From assembly GCA_946495675.1 (NCBI GenBank), contig CAMMDQ010000004.1, positions 1 through 49,859 on the forward strand: DNA of 49,859 nt, read 5' to 3'. The DNA is from an uncultured Bacillota bacterium (lineage in GTDB: Bacteria; Bacillota; Clostridia; Christensenellales; UBA1242). Shown in pieces: positions 26,536 to 35,436 of the stretch. Position 1 is the first letter of the stretch. Each line of letters begins with the position of its first letter. The notes beneath the pieces are model-generated. The model was not told where the DNA came from, searched no databases, and was given only the letters and a program-made list of their open reading frames with translations. Both the position numbers and the translations under genes were made by a program.

Positions 26536-26564
26536 TTGTTTTTTTATTGTTAGTGGTGTATAAT
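26536..26564 (+). promoter_or_regulatory. Promoter of the first CPBP gene, predicted leaderless
   Basis: TTGTTT (26536-26541), 17 bp and TATAAT (26559-26564) end six bases before the ATG at 26571. It sits back to back with the tadA promoter, 9 bp away. Confidence 0.7.
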
Positions 26565-26570
26565 TAGAGA

Positions 26571-27524
26571 ATGGAAAAAGAAAAACAAATTTTTGACAAA
26601 AGAAATTTTTACAATGACGATGACAGCGGAAAGGTATTTATTATAAGCCTGCTTGCTCCACTGCTTATCATTCTTATGTTTTCTATGATATATTCAGGCA
26701 TTGCAGCGGCTATTGGTTATGATGCTGAAGAAGCGACCGGATCTGTTTGGTATAATGTGCTTGCTTCAGTTGCTTCTTCGTTGACATTGCTCGGAATATA
26801 TCTCATTTACAACAAAATGTATAAAATTGACAACAGAGCTGTGCGTTTTGATTTCAAAATGGGCTGGAAAAATTATTTGTTAGCTATCGGTATTGGAATA
26901 ATAGCCTTATTTGCTTTGCAGCCACTGATTTCAATGTTTGACAGACTTTGGACAACTCTTGGTTACACAATCAGTGAGCTTTCTATCACAAATTTTGGGA
27001 TGTTTGTTCTTTTCGTATTTGTCAGTGCAGTTACACCAGCCATTTGTGAGGAGATTATTTTTAGAGGGATGGTGTTAAGCGGACTTCGCACAAAATTCAG
27101 CGATATTGCCAGCATTGTGCTTTCGGCAGTAATGTTTGCCTTAATGCATAACAGTCTTCAACAATTTATCTATCCATTTTTGCTTGGGCTGATTCTTGGT
27201 TGGCTTTATCTTCGAACAGGATCAATTATTGCAAGCATGCTGGCTCATTTTGCCAACAATTTCTTTGTTTTGCTTATCTCTTATCTTCAGACTACAACTG
27301 GTTTTTCCATGATTATGCCGGTTGAATGGTGGAGCATTTTGCTTGCGATAGCTTTAGCTGCCCTGGCATTTGTGATTGTATTTTTGTTTGACAGATTTCT
27401 TTTCAAACATCAAAGCAAATCAAAAGTTGAACGCACTCCAGGCAAGATTTCGCTGTTTCTTTGGGTGTCGATCGCTCTTGCTGGTTTGATCTTCCTTTTC
27501 AATCTTGTGGCTGCTTTTGTATAA
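26571..27524 (+). CDS. CPBP family intramembrane glutamic protease
   Basis: This 317-residue polytopic membrane protein has about eight membrane segments. The CPBP (Abi, CAAX protease-like) motifs are clear: CEEIIFRG near residue 160, then FALMHNSLQQFIYPFLLGLILG, and HFANN. The Glu-Glu pair and two His residues form the intramembrane active site. In bacteria these enzymes are linked to peptide modification and self-immunity, but the substrate is unknown here. It is followed by a second CPBP gene, and its start appears leaderless. Confidence 0.88.
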   Translation: MEKEKQIFDKRNFYNDDDSGKVFIISLLAPLLIILMFSMIYSGIAAAIGYDAEEATGSVWYNVLASVASSLTLLGIYLIYNKMYKIDNRAVRFDFKMGWKNYLLAIGIGIIALFALQPLISMFDRLWTTLGYTISELSITNFGMFVLFVFVSAVTPAICEEIIFRGMVLSGLRTKFSDIASIVLSAVMFALMHNSLQQFIYPFLLGLILGWLYLRTGSIIASMLAHFANNFFVLLISYLQTTTGFSMIMPVEWWSILLAIALAALAFVIVFLFDRFLFKHQSKSKVERTPGKISLFLWVSIALAGLIFLFNLVAAFV

Positions 27525-27585
27525 AACAGTCATTTTATATCTTTGAAATAAATATTATACCTATGAAAATGTGTTTAGGAGTTTT

Positions 27586-28731
27586 ATGTCTATAAAAAAC
27601 AAAGTTACAACAAATTCGCTTGTCTGCTACTTTTTGATTGTGGTAGTTTTTGCCATCATTCGTATGCTGACAGCTTTTGATATTTTTGATAGGTTAGGGG
27701 ATAGTTTTAATTATATTTTTAACATAGTCATTCAAGTGATTATTCTTTTTGGCATGTCGGTTTTGTTGTTTTCAGCTATTCAAAAAAACAAAGTTAAAGA
27801 CACACTAAAATTTTTTGGCTATAAAAAGATCAGTTTTAAAGCAGTGCTTATTTCGATTGGTATTGGCATAATTGTTTATTTCTTAAACATTTTTATTGCT
27901 TCTTTTTTTAACGCTATTTTGTCTTTATTTGGCTATAGCTCATCAACAACGACAAATTATTTAGATTCGTATCCTTTCTGGCTTTTTCTTGTCAACATTT
28001 TGATAACTGCTGTGCTGCCAGGTATTTGTGAAGAAACTGCACATCGAGGTCTTCTTTTAAAAGGCCTTTCTGGTTTTGGTGAGAAAAAAGCTCTTATCAT
28101 TTCAGCCTTGCTTTTTGGTCTTATGCATATGAATATTGATCAATTTTTCTATGCCACACTTATTGGCCTTTTGGTTGGTTATTTGGCTCTTATTTGTGAT
28201 TCAATATATCCTGCAATGATAGTGCATTTTATGAACAATGCTCTCTCGGTTTTTGCATCTTATTCTGCTTTCAACAATTTGGGGTTTGAAAAAATTATTG
28301 GTGGATTCAATGCAGCACTTCAAACCAATTTCTTTTTAGGATTTTTGTTGATTGTCATCTTTATGGTCTCACTTTCATTTTTACTTTTTGCTCTTGTCAA
28401 ACTGTTATTTCGAGAAACAACCGTCAAAAACATGGCAAAGCTGCAACAAACTCTTATAAAACAGGTTCAAAAAGAAAATTATATAAAAGAGCTTGAATCT
28501 ACTGCAAATGATGGTGAGGTTGAAACTTCTGCTGACTCAATTTCTTTTGAGGAATTTGACAAACTTTACAAGGAGCATAATCAAAAGATGGGATTGATGT
28601 CCAATCTAGAACAGAAAATGTTGTCTGCTCCAAATGTAAAAATGAGTGCATTGCACAAAATTTTATATGCCGGCATTTTGATTATCACTGCTGGTGTTAC
28701 GATTTTCACTTTTATATGGGGGATTTTGTGA
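27586..28731 (+). CDS. Second CPBP family intramembrane protease
   Basis: This 381-residue membrane protein resembles its upstream neighbour, with CEETAHRG, FGLMHMNIDQFFYATLIGLLVG and HFMNN motifs. After the protease core it has a cytoplasmic stretch of about 90 residues (roughly 280-360, charged, KQVQKENYIKELES) and a last membrane segment, which the first copy lacks. The start is set by AGGAG four bases upstream. The stop overlaps the rlmH ATG (TGATG). The pair looks like a duplication with divergence. Confidence 0.87.
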   Translation: MSIKNKVTTNSLVCYFLIVVVFAIIRMLTAFDIFDRLGDSFNYIFNIVIQVIILFGMSVLLFSAIQKNKVKDTLKFFGYKKISFKAVLISIGIGIIVYFLNIFIASFFNAILSLFGYSSSTTTNYLDSYPFWLFLVNILITAVLPGICEETAHRGLLLKGLSGFGEKKALIISALLFGLMHMNIDQFFYATLIGLLVGYLALICDSIYPAMIVHFMNNALSVFASYSAFNNLGFEKIIGGFNAALQTNFFLGFLLIVIFMVSLSFLLFALVKLLFRETTVKNMAKLQQTLIKQVQKENYIKELESTANDGEVETSADSISFEEFDKLYKEHNQKMGLMSNLEQKMLSAPNVKMSALHKILYAGILIITAGVTIFTFIWGIL

Positions 28732-29189
28732 TGCTAACGATAAATCTTGTTTGCGTGGGAAATTTAAAAGAAAAGTTTTGGAAAGATGCTCAAGAAGAAT
28801 ACAAAAAAAGATTATCTAGATTCTGCACGCTAAATATTATTGAGCTTAAAGAGGAGAATGAACTTGGACAAGTTGATAAGATCCTTGAAGTTGAAGGGGA
28901 AGCAATTTTAAAGGCTGTAAAGGGTAAAGTATATTTACTTGCCATTGAAGGAAAAGAATTTTCAAGCGAACAGCTGGCCAAGGAAATTTCTAACTCTTCT
29001 TTACAAAACAGTCAACTTAGTTTTGTTATTGGTTCATCTTATGGTGTCAGCAAACAAGTTAAGCAAAAAATGCCCAACCAAATTTCTTTTGGCAGGGCAA
29101 CTTTCCCACATAACATGGCAAGAATCATGTTACTCGAGCAAATTTATCGCTGTTTTATGATAAATAGTGGTGCAAAATATCATAAATGA
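28731..29189 (+). CDS. rlmH: 23S rRNA (pseudouridine1915-N3)-methyltransferase RlmH
   Basis: This 152-residue SPOUT methyltransferase modifies position 1915 of 23S rRNA on assembled ribosomes. The family motifs are LLAIEGKEFSSEQLA, FVIGSSYGVS and the C-terminal FPHNMARIMLLEQIYR. The ATG at 28731 overlaps the stop of the preceding membrane protease gene, so the two are coupled. Confidence 0.95.
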   Translation: MLTINLVCVGNLKEKFWKDAQEEYKKRLSRFCTLNIIELKEENELGQVDKILEVEGEAILKAVKGKVYLLAIEGKEFSSEQLAKEISNSSLQNSQLSFVIGSSYGVSKQVKQKMPNQISFGRATFPHNMARIMLLEQIYRCFMINSGAKYHK

Positions 29190-29264
29190 TTGAAAAACAA
29201 AATTGAAAACATGCAACTTAAAAATACTACAAAAATTGCAAAAAGTGAAAGATGTCTAAGCATT

Positions 29265-29681
29265 TTATCTCCTATAGTGCCGATTGAAATCTTGCTGCGG
29301 GGTGTCTAAGTCTTCATATCCATCATCTTGTCCGTCATAATGGGTTTGTGTGTCTGAATAATCCTGCTCATGTTCTGTTTGTGATTTTGGTTTTGCAGAT
29401 TCGGAACTTGCCTCAATATTGAGTTTTGATTGCATTTTTGCCATATTTTTTTCAACATCTTGTTTATTGCGTCTTGAGAAGACGGCAATCGAGCCTTTGC
29501 CTTTGATGAGTTTGAATACCAAGACAAAGCATGAAATGCCGAATAGAATATAAAAAACTCGAGATAATATGCTTGCTTGAAAACCGAAAATTCCAGCTAT
29601 AAAATCATATTGAAACAGACCAATCATCAACCAATTTATCGAGCCGATTGTGGATAAAATAAAAGCAAGAATGGTAAACAT
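29265..29681 (-). CDS. DUF378 family membrane protein
   Basis: This 138-residue protein has two predicted membrane segments in its first 65 residues. MFTILAFILSTIGSINWLMIGLFQYDF is followed by SRVFYILFGISCFVLVF, which matches DUF378. The remaining half is soluble, charged and rich in Gln, Asp and Tyr, with no known fold. The start at 29681 has an AAAGGAG site. It converges with rlmH. Function is unknown. Confidence 0.8.
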   Translation of the reverse strand: MFTILAFILSTIGSINWLMIGLFQYDFIAGIFGFQASILSRVFYILFGISCFVLVFKLIKGKGSIAVFSRRNKQDVEKNMAKMQSKLNIEASSESAKPKSQTEHEQDYSDTQTHYDGQDDGYEDLDTPQQDFNRHYRR

Positions 29682-29751
29682 TTTTTTCTCCTTTGCATAT
29701 ATTATCTGCAAGCGTTATAAAAAAATTCAAAAATAAAAATTTAAAATTAAG

Positions 29752-29779
29752 TTGACTATTTTTTTGATTTGTGTATAAT
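29752..29779 (+). promoter_or_regulatory. Promoter of greA
   Basis: TTGACT (29752-29757), 16 bp and TATAAT (29774-29779). Confidence 0.7.
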
Positions 29780-29815
29780 AATCTTCACACGCTTTGAAAC
29801 TAAAAGGAGATGGAC

Positions 29816-30283
29816 ATGGAAAAACACTACTTGACACCAGAAGGGAAAAAGGAACTCGAAGAAAAACTTCAATATTACAAAACTGAAAAAAGAAAACAAG
29901 TTACTGAGCAAATTGTCAGGGCAAGAGAGTTTGGAGATTTATCTGAAAACAGTGAATATGATGCAGCCAAAGAAATGCAAGCCCAGATTGAAGCTGAAAT
30001 CGCAGAAATGGAAGATATTCTTTTGTCTTGCCATATTATAAGTAAAAAAGATGTCAAAAGCGATGAGATTTCTGTGGGATCGACAGTAAAGCTTTATGAC
30101 GAAGAATTTGATGAAGAACTTGAATACAAAATTTTAGGAACAACTGAAAGCAATCCTGCTAAAGGAATTATAAGCAATCATTCTCCTGTGGGCAGTGCAC
30201 TAATTGGGCACAGGAAAGGGGATGTGATTTCAATAAAGCTTCCAACGGGAACAGTAAAATACAAAATTCTTGAAATAAAGTAA
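29816..30283 (+). CDS. greA: Transcription elongation factor GreA
   Basis: This 155-residue protein rescues backtracked RNA polymerase by stimulating transcript cleavage. The N-terminal coiled coil (YLTPEGKKELEEKLQYYKTEKRKQ) carries the acidic tip region FGDLSENSEYDAAKE. The C-terminal domain contains NPAKGIISNHSPVGSALIGHRKGD. The ATG at 29816 is better placed for the AAGGAG site than the one at 29810. Confidence 0.96.
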   Translation: MEKHYLTPEGKKELEEKLQYYKTEKRKQVTEQIVRAREFGDLSENSEYDAAKEMQAQIEAEIAEMEDILLSCHIISKKDVKSDEISVGSTVKLYDEEFDEELEYKILGTTESNPAKGIISNHSPVGSALIGHRKGDVISIKLPTGTVKYKILEIK

Positions 30284-30302
30284 TTTTACGTTGCATTTTT
30301 AT

Positions 30303-30331
30303 TTGCATAAAAGGCTTCTTTATTGTATAAT
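30303..30331 (+). promoter_or_regulatory. Promoter of the membrane protein gene at 30357
   Basis: TTGCAT (30303-30308), 17 bp and TATAAT (30326-30331). Confidence 0.6.
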
Positions 30332-30356
30332 AACTCTAAAGAATTGGTGCAAAAAA

Positions 30357-31283
30357 ATGATGTTTAAAAATTCTACAAAACTTTTGCTTGCAAATTTTGA
30401 TAAGGTGTGGAAATTGCTTGTTTACCACATCTTGTGTTTTGCTTTTTGCTTTGGTCTTTTGTCAATTTTTTATAGTTTTTTTGTTGAAAGCATTGTTTCA
30501 GCATGGCAAGAAGCAAATTTGTCAGGGATGTTTGCTTCTGGCACATTTTATGGCTACAGTGTTTCCAATGTTTTGCACGGGCTTGTCAATGCTGCGATTG
30601 GTTTCTTTGCAACCATTTTTGCTGAAAATGTTTGGATTGGCATTTATTTCTGCCTAATTGTTTTCTATCTTCTTCCATTTTTGATGAATGTTGGCAAGTA
30701 TGTGGTTGACGAAATGCTTTACGGCTTTATGTCTTCAGCGCAGAAACAGTCTTTTACTGGCACATTCTTGAGGACTCTCGGCAAATCAACACAATTTGCT
30801 GCCGTCAAAACTCTTTATGCAATTCCTTTCAATGCATTGATTTTCCTTTCAATGTATGGCTTATCAAGAATTCAAAATGAAATATTTGACTATATTCTTC
30901 CTCTTGCTTTTGCAATAATTCCTGCAATTATGTTTGCTTTCAAACAAACTTTCAATGCAGGCTGGGCTCCTGCAATGGTGGTTTTTGATGTGGGTGTTGC
31001 CAAAGCTTTTGCTATTGGCAATCGGGCGATGTTGCGTCGAGGGGCAAGGGTGTTTTCAACCGCGTTTGTTATTTGTCTGCTGGCAATAGTCCTTTCACTT
31101 ATTCTTGGTCTTTATGCACTGATCATCATTCTTCCTATTGTTTTACCTTTCAGCGATATTTTTGAAATGACAGCTTTCTTTTCAAGTCAAGGGATGAGAT
31201 TTTATGCCGATTATGACACAATTTTGACACCAAAAAAACTTGAAGAAGTTGACAAAATCGAAAACGCAAAGTTTATTTTATAA
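30357..31283 (+). CDS. Polytopic membrane protein of unknown function
   Basis: This 308-residue protein has about six hydrophobic segments spaced through the chain and short soluble loops. It begins MMFKNSTKLLLANFDKVWKLLVYH and ends DYDTILTPKKLEEVDKIENAKFIL. The layout resembles DUF624/YesL-like or EscU-independent integral proteins only in general form, so I do not assign a family. It has its own promoter and lies between greA and RNase J. Confidence 0.75.
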   Translation: MMFKNSTKLLLANFDKVWKLLVYHILCFAFCFGLLSIFYSFFVESIVSAWQEANLSGMFASGTFYGYSVSNVLHGLVNAAIGFFATIFAENVWIGIYFCLIVFYLLPFLMNVGKYVVDEMLYGFMSSAQKQSFTGTFLRTLGKSTQFAAVKTLYAIPFNALIFLSMYGLSRIQNEIFDYILPLAFAIIPAIMFAFKQTFNAGWAPAMVVFDVGVAKAFAIGNRAMLRRGARVFSTAFVICLLAIVLSLILGLYALIIILPIVLPFSDIFEMTAFFSSQGMRFYADYDTILTPKKLEEVDKIENAKFIL

Positions 31284-31376
31284 TCAACAAAAGTTGACAA
31301 AATTTTTATGAAAAAACTTGTTCAAATTATCTTTTGAACAGTTTCTTTGACAAATCAAATTAAAAGGAGAATAAAA

Positions 31377-33035
31377 TTGAATAACAATAAACTTAAAATA
31401 ACTTTCTTAGGTGGTGTTGGCGAAATTGGTAAAAATATGACCGCCTTTGAATACAATGATGAAATTATTATAGTTGATGCTGGAATGACATTCCCAGACG
31501 ATGATTTGCCTGGTATTGATGTCGTCATTCCTGATATTACCTATTTACTTGCAAACAAAGATAAGGTTAAAGCAATTTTGCTCACTCATGGTCATGAAGA
31601 CCATATAGGTGCAATGCCTTTTGTGCTAAAACATCTTAATGTGCCAGTTTATGGGTCAAGATTGACACTTGCCTTAGTGGAAAATAAACTTAAAGAATAC
31701 AAAGATATAAAAATGAAAGCTATTGCTGTCAAGCCTAAGAATGTGCTTAAAATAGGTTCTTTTGTGGTTGAATTTATCAAGGTAAGTCATTCCATCGCAG
31801 GTTCTCTTGCGATGAGCATAACCACTCCGGTGGGAACGGTTGTTCACACAGGCGATTTCAAAATAGACTATGAACCTATTGACGGAGTAATGACTGATTT
31901 GCCTCGATTTGCTGAAATTGGCAAAAAAGGTGTTAATTTGTTGCTTTGTGAAAGCACAAATGTTTGCCGAAAGGGCTATTCTATGAGTGAAAGGGCAGTT
32001 GGTAGAGCCCTGGAAGAAATAATCAAAGAGCATTCCGATCAACGCATTATCGTTGCGACTTTTGCATCAAACATTCACAGAATGCAACAGATTTTAGATT
32101 TGGCAGAAAAATATAAACGCAAAGTTGCCTTCACAGGTCGCAGCATGGTCAATGTCAGCGAAACAGCTTTAAAACTTGGAGAGTTGACATTCAATCGAGA
32201 AAATTTTGTAGATATTTCTAAAGTTGAAAAGATGGATGACAAAGAGGTGCTTATTATGACTACGGGCAGTCAAGGCGAACCAATGAGTGCTCTTACTCGT
32301 ATGGCTGCTGGAGAGTTTAAAACCTTCAAAATTAAACCGAACGATCTTGTTATCCTTTCGGCTTCTCCGATCCCAGGAAATGAAAAAAATGTATACAATG
32401 TCATCAATGCACTTTACAAACTTGGTGCAGATGTAATTTATGATGAACTTGCAGATGTCCATGCTTCTGGCCATGCTTGCCAAGAAGAAATTAAGCTCAT
32501 CCACAGCCTTGTTAAGCCAAAGCATTTTATCCCTATTCATGGCGAATACAGACATTTAAAAACGCACAAAGAACTTGCAATGGCTCTTGGCCAAGAAGAG
32601 AGAAATATCATTCTTCCAAGCATTGGTATGCAAATTGAACTTGGGCCAAACTCAATCAAACAATCTGGATTTGTTACGGCTGGCCAGCGTCTAGTTGACG
32701 GGTTTGGAATTGGGGATATGGATAGCAATGTTTTGAGAGAGCGTAAACAACTTTCTGAAGAAGGTTTGTGTGTGGTATGTGTCAACATCAACAATGTTGC
32801 AGGAGAAATCACTTCTGAGCCTTTTATTATCACTCGAGGTGTTGTTTATGCAGATGAACAAGAAAGTTTTGTTCAAGATGCAAAAGCATGCATAATTGCA
32901 TCGCTAAAAGAAGCTGATTTAAGGGGCGTTGAGCCTTCTGTTATCAGACAATCACTCCGCCGCAACATTTCCAATTTTATCTTTAAACGCACAAAACGCC
33001 GTCCTATGATTTTGGCTATTGTAACTTTGGATTAG
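31377..33035 (+). CDS. Ribonuclease J
   Basis: This 552-residue metallo-beta-lactamase/beta-CASP nuclease has endo- and 5' exoribonuclease activity and is central to mRNA decay in Bacillota. The metal-binding HGHEDHIG motif is at 71-78, with further ligands in HTGDF and the beta-CASP region (ATFASNIHRMQ, TGSQGEPMSAL, HASGHACQEE, PIHGEYRHL). The start is a TTG at 31377, chosen because AAAGGAG lies at the right distance, giving the normal N-terminus KITFLGGVGEIGKN. Whether it is RnjA or RnjB cannot be told from sequence. Confidence 0.94.
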   Translation: MNNNKLKITFLGGVGEIGKNMTAFEYNDEIIIVDAGMTFPDDDLPGIDVVIPDITYLLANKDKVKAILLTHGHEDHIGAMPFVLKHLNVPVYGSRLTLALVENKLKEYKDIKMKAIAVKPKNVLKIGSFVVEFIKVSHSIAGSLAMSITTPVGTVVHTGDFKIDYEPIDGVMTDLPRFAEIGKKGVNLLLCESTNVCRKGYSMSERAVGRALEEIIKEHSDQRIIVATFASNIHRMQQILDLAEKYKRKVAFTGRSMVNVSETALKLGELTFNRENFVDISKVEKMDDKEVLIMTTGSQGEPMSALTRMAAGEFKTFKIKPNDLVILSASPIPGNEKNVYNVINALYKLGADVIYDELADVHASGHACQEEIKLIHSLVKPKHFIPIHGEYRHLKTHKELAMALGQEERNIILPSIGMQIELGPNSIKQSGFVTAGQRLVDGFGIGDMDSNVLRERKQLSEEGLCVVCVNINNVAGEITSEPFIITRGVVYADEQESFVQDAKACIIASLKEADLRGVEPSVIRQSLRRNISNFIFKRTKRRPMILAIVTLD

Positions 33036-33038
33036 ATT

Positions 33039-33629
33039 ATGTTTGAAGAAATTGAAAAATATGCTCAGGAAAATTTTATTCCGATTATAAGACCGCTTTC
33101 AAGACAGCTTTTGTGTGAGCAAGTGAAAAAGCTTAATCCAAAAAAAATTTTGGAAATTGGCACAGCTATTGGGTTCTCTGGACTTTTGATGCTTAATTGT
33201 TCAAATGCAGTTTTGACGACTGTAGAAAAAGATGGACAAAGGGCGGAAATTGCAAAGGAAAATTTTGCTCGGTATGGTTTTGAAAAGCGAGTAAATTTGG
33301 TTTGTGATGATGCAATGACCGCTCTTAAACAATTTGTAAACACAAAAGAGCAATTTGATTTTGTGTTTTTGGATGGGCCAAAGGGGCAATATTATAGATA
33401 TTTACCTTTGCTTGCAAAGATATTAAACAAAAATGGTGCAGTTTTTGCCGATGATGTATTTTTGCATGGGCTTGTAAGGTCAAATTTGCCCATTCCTCAC
33501 AAAAGTCGAAGCATGGTCAACAATATGCGAAAATATTTATCTCTTCTTGAAACTTCACCCAGTTTTGAAAGTGAGGTTTTGGATGTTGAAGACGGAATCG
33601 CTATATCTAAAAAAATTGATGAGCTGTAA
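33039..33629 (+). CDS. O-methyltransferase, TrmR-like
   Basis: This 196-residue class I SAM methyltransferase has motif I KILEIGTAIGFSGLLML, TVEKDGQRAEIAKEN, and FVFLDGPKGQYYRYLP. This matches the YrrM/TrmR group, which methylates 5-hydroxyuridine at the tRNA wobble position. It begins three bases after the RNase J stop. Its stop codon lies in the loop of the terminator that follows. Confidence 0.85.
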   Translation: MFEEIEKYAQENFIPIIRPLSRQLLCEQVKKLNPKKILEIGTAIGFSGLLMLNCSNAVLTTVEKDGQRAEIAKENFARYGFEKRVNLVCDDAMTALKQFVNTKEQFDFVFLDGPKGQYYRYLPLLAKILNKNGAVFADDVFLHGLVRSNLPIPHKSRSMVNNMRKYLSLLETSPSFESEVLDVEDGIAISKKIDEL

Positions 33630-33642
33630 GCTCATTTTTTTT
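33619..33642 (+). terminator. Terminator overlapping the methyltransferase stop codon
   Basis: ATGAGCT and AGCTCAT form a 7 bp stem with a GTA loop, followed by a run of eight Ts. The TAA stop spans the loop and the second arm. Confidence 0.85.
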
Positions 33643-33672
33643 GTATTAAAGTCAACAATAGTTTATTTTAAG

Positions 33673-33701
33673 TTGTATTTTTCATCATAATTTGTTACAA
33701 T
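33673..33701 (+). promoter_or_regulatory. Promoter of the PAP2-tsaE-tsaB operon, predicted leaderless
   Basis: TTGTAT (33673-33678), 17 bp and TACAAT (33696-33701) end six bases before the ATG at 33708. No ribosome site is present. Confidence 0.65.
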
Positions 33702-33707
33702 AATAGC

Positions 33708-34292
33708 ATGGATTTTGAGGTCGAATTTATCAAATTTTTGCAGTCCGGACTTTCAAATGGATGGATATCGGTTTTTCAAGTGATAACGCTTCTGGGCAGT
33801 TGGTTAGGGCTGCTTATAAGTTTTATTATAATTTTTAGAAAGAAAAAAATTATGGCATGTCTTATGGTGGTTGCTTTTGTTCTTGCAATAGCCATCAATT
33901 TTGCCATCAAAAATATTGTGTGCCGTCCAAGACCTTTTGAGAGTTTTGATTTTATTGTCAATTATGGTGGTGAAGGTGGATATAGCATGCCTTCTGGGCA
34001 TAGCTGTGCCGTTTCTGCAATGGCAGTGTTTTTGATCGCATATTTATTTCAAACAAGCTTGAAAAAGGGGACAAAAATACTGGGCTTGATTGCAACGGTT
34101 TTAGTTGCACTTCTTGTAGGTTTTTCCAGAATTGTGCTTGGCGTTCACTATTTGACTGATGTTTTGATAGGGCTGCTTGAAGGAGCGATTATAGCTTCAA
34201 TTTTGCTTTTGATTTATAATTATTATATCTATAAATTTCAAAAACAACTGGAGCTATTAAAGCAATATTACAAGGGAGATGATGATGAATAA
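33708..34292 (+). CDS. PAP2 family membrane phosphatase
   Basis: This 194-residue polytopic protein has about five to six membrane segments. All three phosphatase signatures are visible: KNIVCRPRP, PSGHS and SRIVLGVHYLTD. Enzymes of this type remove phosphate from undecaprenyl-pyrophosphate or phosphatidate at the outer membrane surface of the cell. Recycling of the undecaprenyl carrier is the likelier role but is not provable here. It overlaps tsaE. Confidence 0.92.
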   Translation: MDFEVEFIKFLQSGLSNGWISVFQVITLLGSWLGLLISFIIIFRKKKIMACLMVVAFVLAIAINFAIKNIVCRPRPFESFDFIVNYGGEGGYSMPSGHSCAVSAMAVFLIAYLFQTSLKKGTKILGLIATVLVALLVGFSRIVLGVHYLTDVLIGLLEGAIIASILLLIYNYYIYKFQKQLELLKQYYKGDDDE

Positions 34293-34722
34293 ACTTTTGA
34301 TAAAAACAAATTCTGCCGATCAAACAATAGAATTTGCACAAAAATTTGCTTCAATTTTGAATAAAGGGGCGGTTTTGCTTTTACATGGAGATTTGGGGGC
34401 TGGGAAAACCCACTTTGTCAAAGGTCTTGCCAAAGGTCTTGGCTCAAATATGATGGTTACCAGTCCAACTTTCACTCTTTTAAATATTTATGATGATGGG
34501 AAAATGCCGCTTTACCATTTTGATATGTATAGGCTGGGAGGTAAAGAAGAGGCTGTTGAGATGGGATTTAATGAATATTTTGATGCTGATTCGCTTGATG
34601 GCATAGTTGTTGTGGAATGGCCTGAACAAGTTGAGGGGCTTATAACATGTCCGCATATTAATGTCGAAATCACAAAGATTGATGAAAATACTCGAGAGAT
34701 TGTTGTTGGGGGCGGAAAATGA
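34285..34722 (+). CDS. tsaE: tRNA t6A-synthesis ATPase TsaE
   Basis: This 145-residue P-loop protein of the t6A37 tRNA modification complex has Walker A HGDLGAGKTHF (34-44), SPTFTL, and FDMYRL. It works with TsaB and TsaD. Of three ATGs in tandem, 34285 best fits the GGGAG site. It overlaps the PAP2 stop at the left and the tsaB start at the right (ATGA). No tsaD or rimI follows tsaB. Confidence 0.96.
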   Translation: MNKLLIKTNSADQTIEFAQKFASILNKGAVLLLHGDLGAGKTHFVKGLAKGLGSNMMVTSPTFTLLNIYDDGKMPLYHFDMYRLGGKEEAVEMGFNEYFDADSLDGIVVVEWPEQVEGLITCPHINVEITKIDENTREIVVGGGK

Positions 34723-35363
34723 TAGCTATTTGTTCTGCATTTAAAACTGCTCTTATTGCCATTGAGATCAACGATAAAAAAGATTATTGCCAAATTGATG
34801 CAAATTGCGGCCACAGCGAAAAACTTTTGCCTTCAATCGACACTCTTCTTTCAAAAAATCAACTTAGCCTTGCTGATAATGACAGTTTTGCAGTAGTTGT
34901 CGGGCCAGGTTCATTTACTGGGCTGAGGATTGCATTGGCACTTATAAAAGGATTGTGTGCGGGGCAAGATAAAACGGCAAATGTTTATCCAATAACTTCT
35001 TTTGAGTTTATGGCATATACATATATCAAGCATTTTAAGCCTGAGCGGGATTTTGTTTGCATTATCAATGCTTTAAGCGGACAGATTTTTGCCTGCCGTT
35101 TTTCAAAAGAAGGCAGACAGATAGGGGATGAGATGCTTGTGCAAAATTCACAGCTTAAACCAGATCTTTATGTAAGTCTTGACGACGAAAATCTTTCAGA
35201 AAATAAAGTCAAGCTTATGCCGCAAGAACTTCTTGAACTTGCTCAAATAAAAAAACAAGCTCAAAACCCAGTGTCTGTTGACAAAATTGCTCCATTATAC
35301 CTGCGGAAAAGTCAGGCGGAAGATGACCTGGAAAAGCGAGAAAAAAAGTTGATAAAAAGTTGA
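34719..35363 (+). CDS. tsaB: tRNA t6A-synthesis protein TsaB
   Basis: This 214-residue ASKHA-fold protein is the partner of TsaD in t6A formation. The conserved VGPGSFTGLRIALALIKG lies at 61-78, and the end APLYLRKSQAEDDLEKREK is typical of Bacillota TsaB. It is coupled to tsaE by a four-base overlap. Confidence 0.95.
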   Translation: MIAICSAFKTALIAIEINDKKDYCQIDANCGHSEKLLPSIDTLLSKNQLSLADNDSFAVVVGPGSFTGLRIALALIKGLCAGQDKTANVYPITSFEFMAYTYIKHFKPERDFVCIINALSGQIFACRFSKEGRQIGDEMLVQNSQLKPDLYVSLDDENLSENKVKLMPQELLELAQIKKQAQNPVSVDKIAPLYLRKSQAEDDLEKREKKLIKS

Positions 35364-35436
35364 AAAAATATGTAAAATTAATAGACTTTTTGAAATTATA
35401 TTAGTATAATGTTGGAGAATAAGAAAGGAGAAAATC

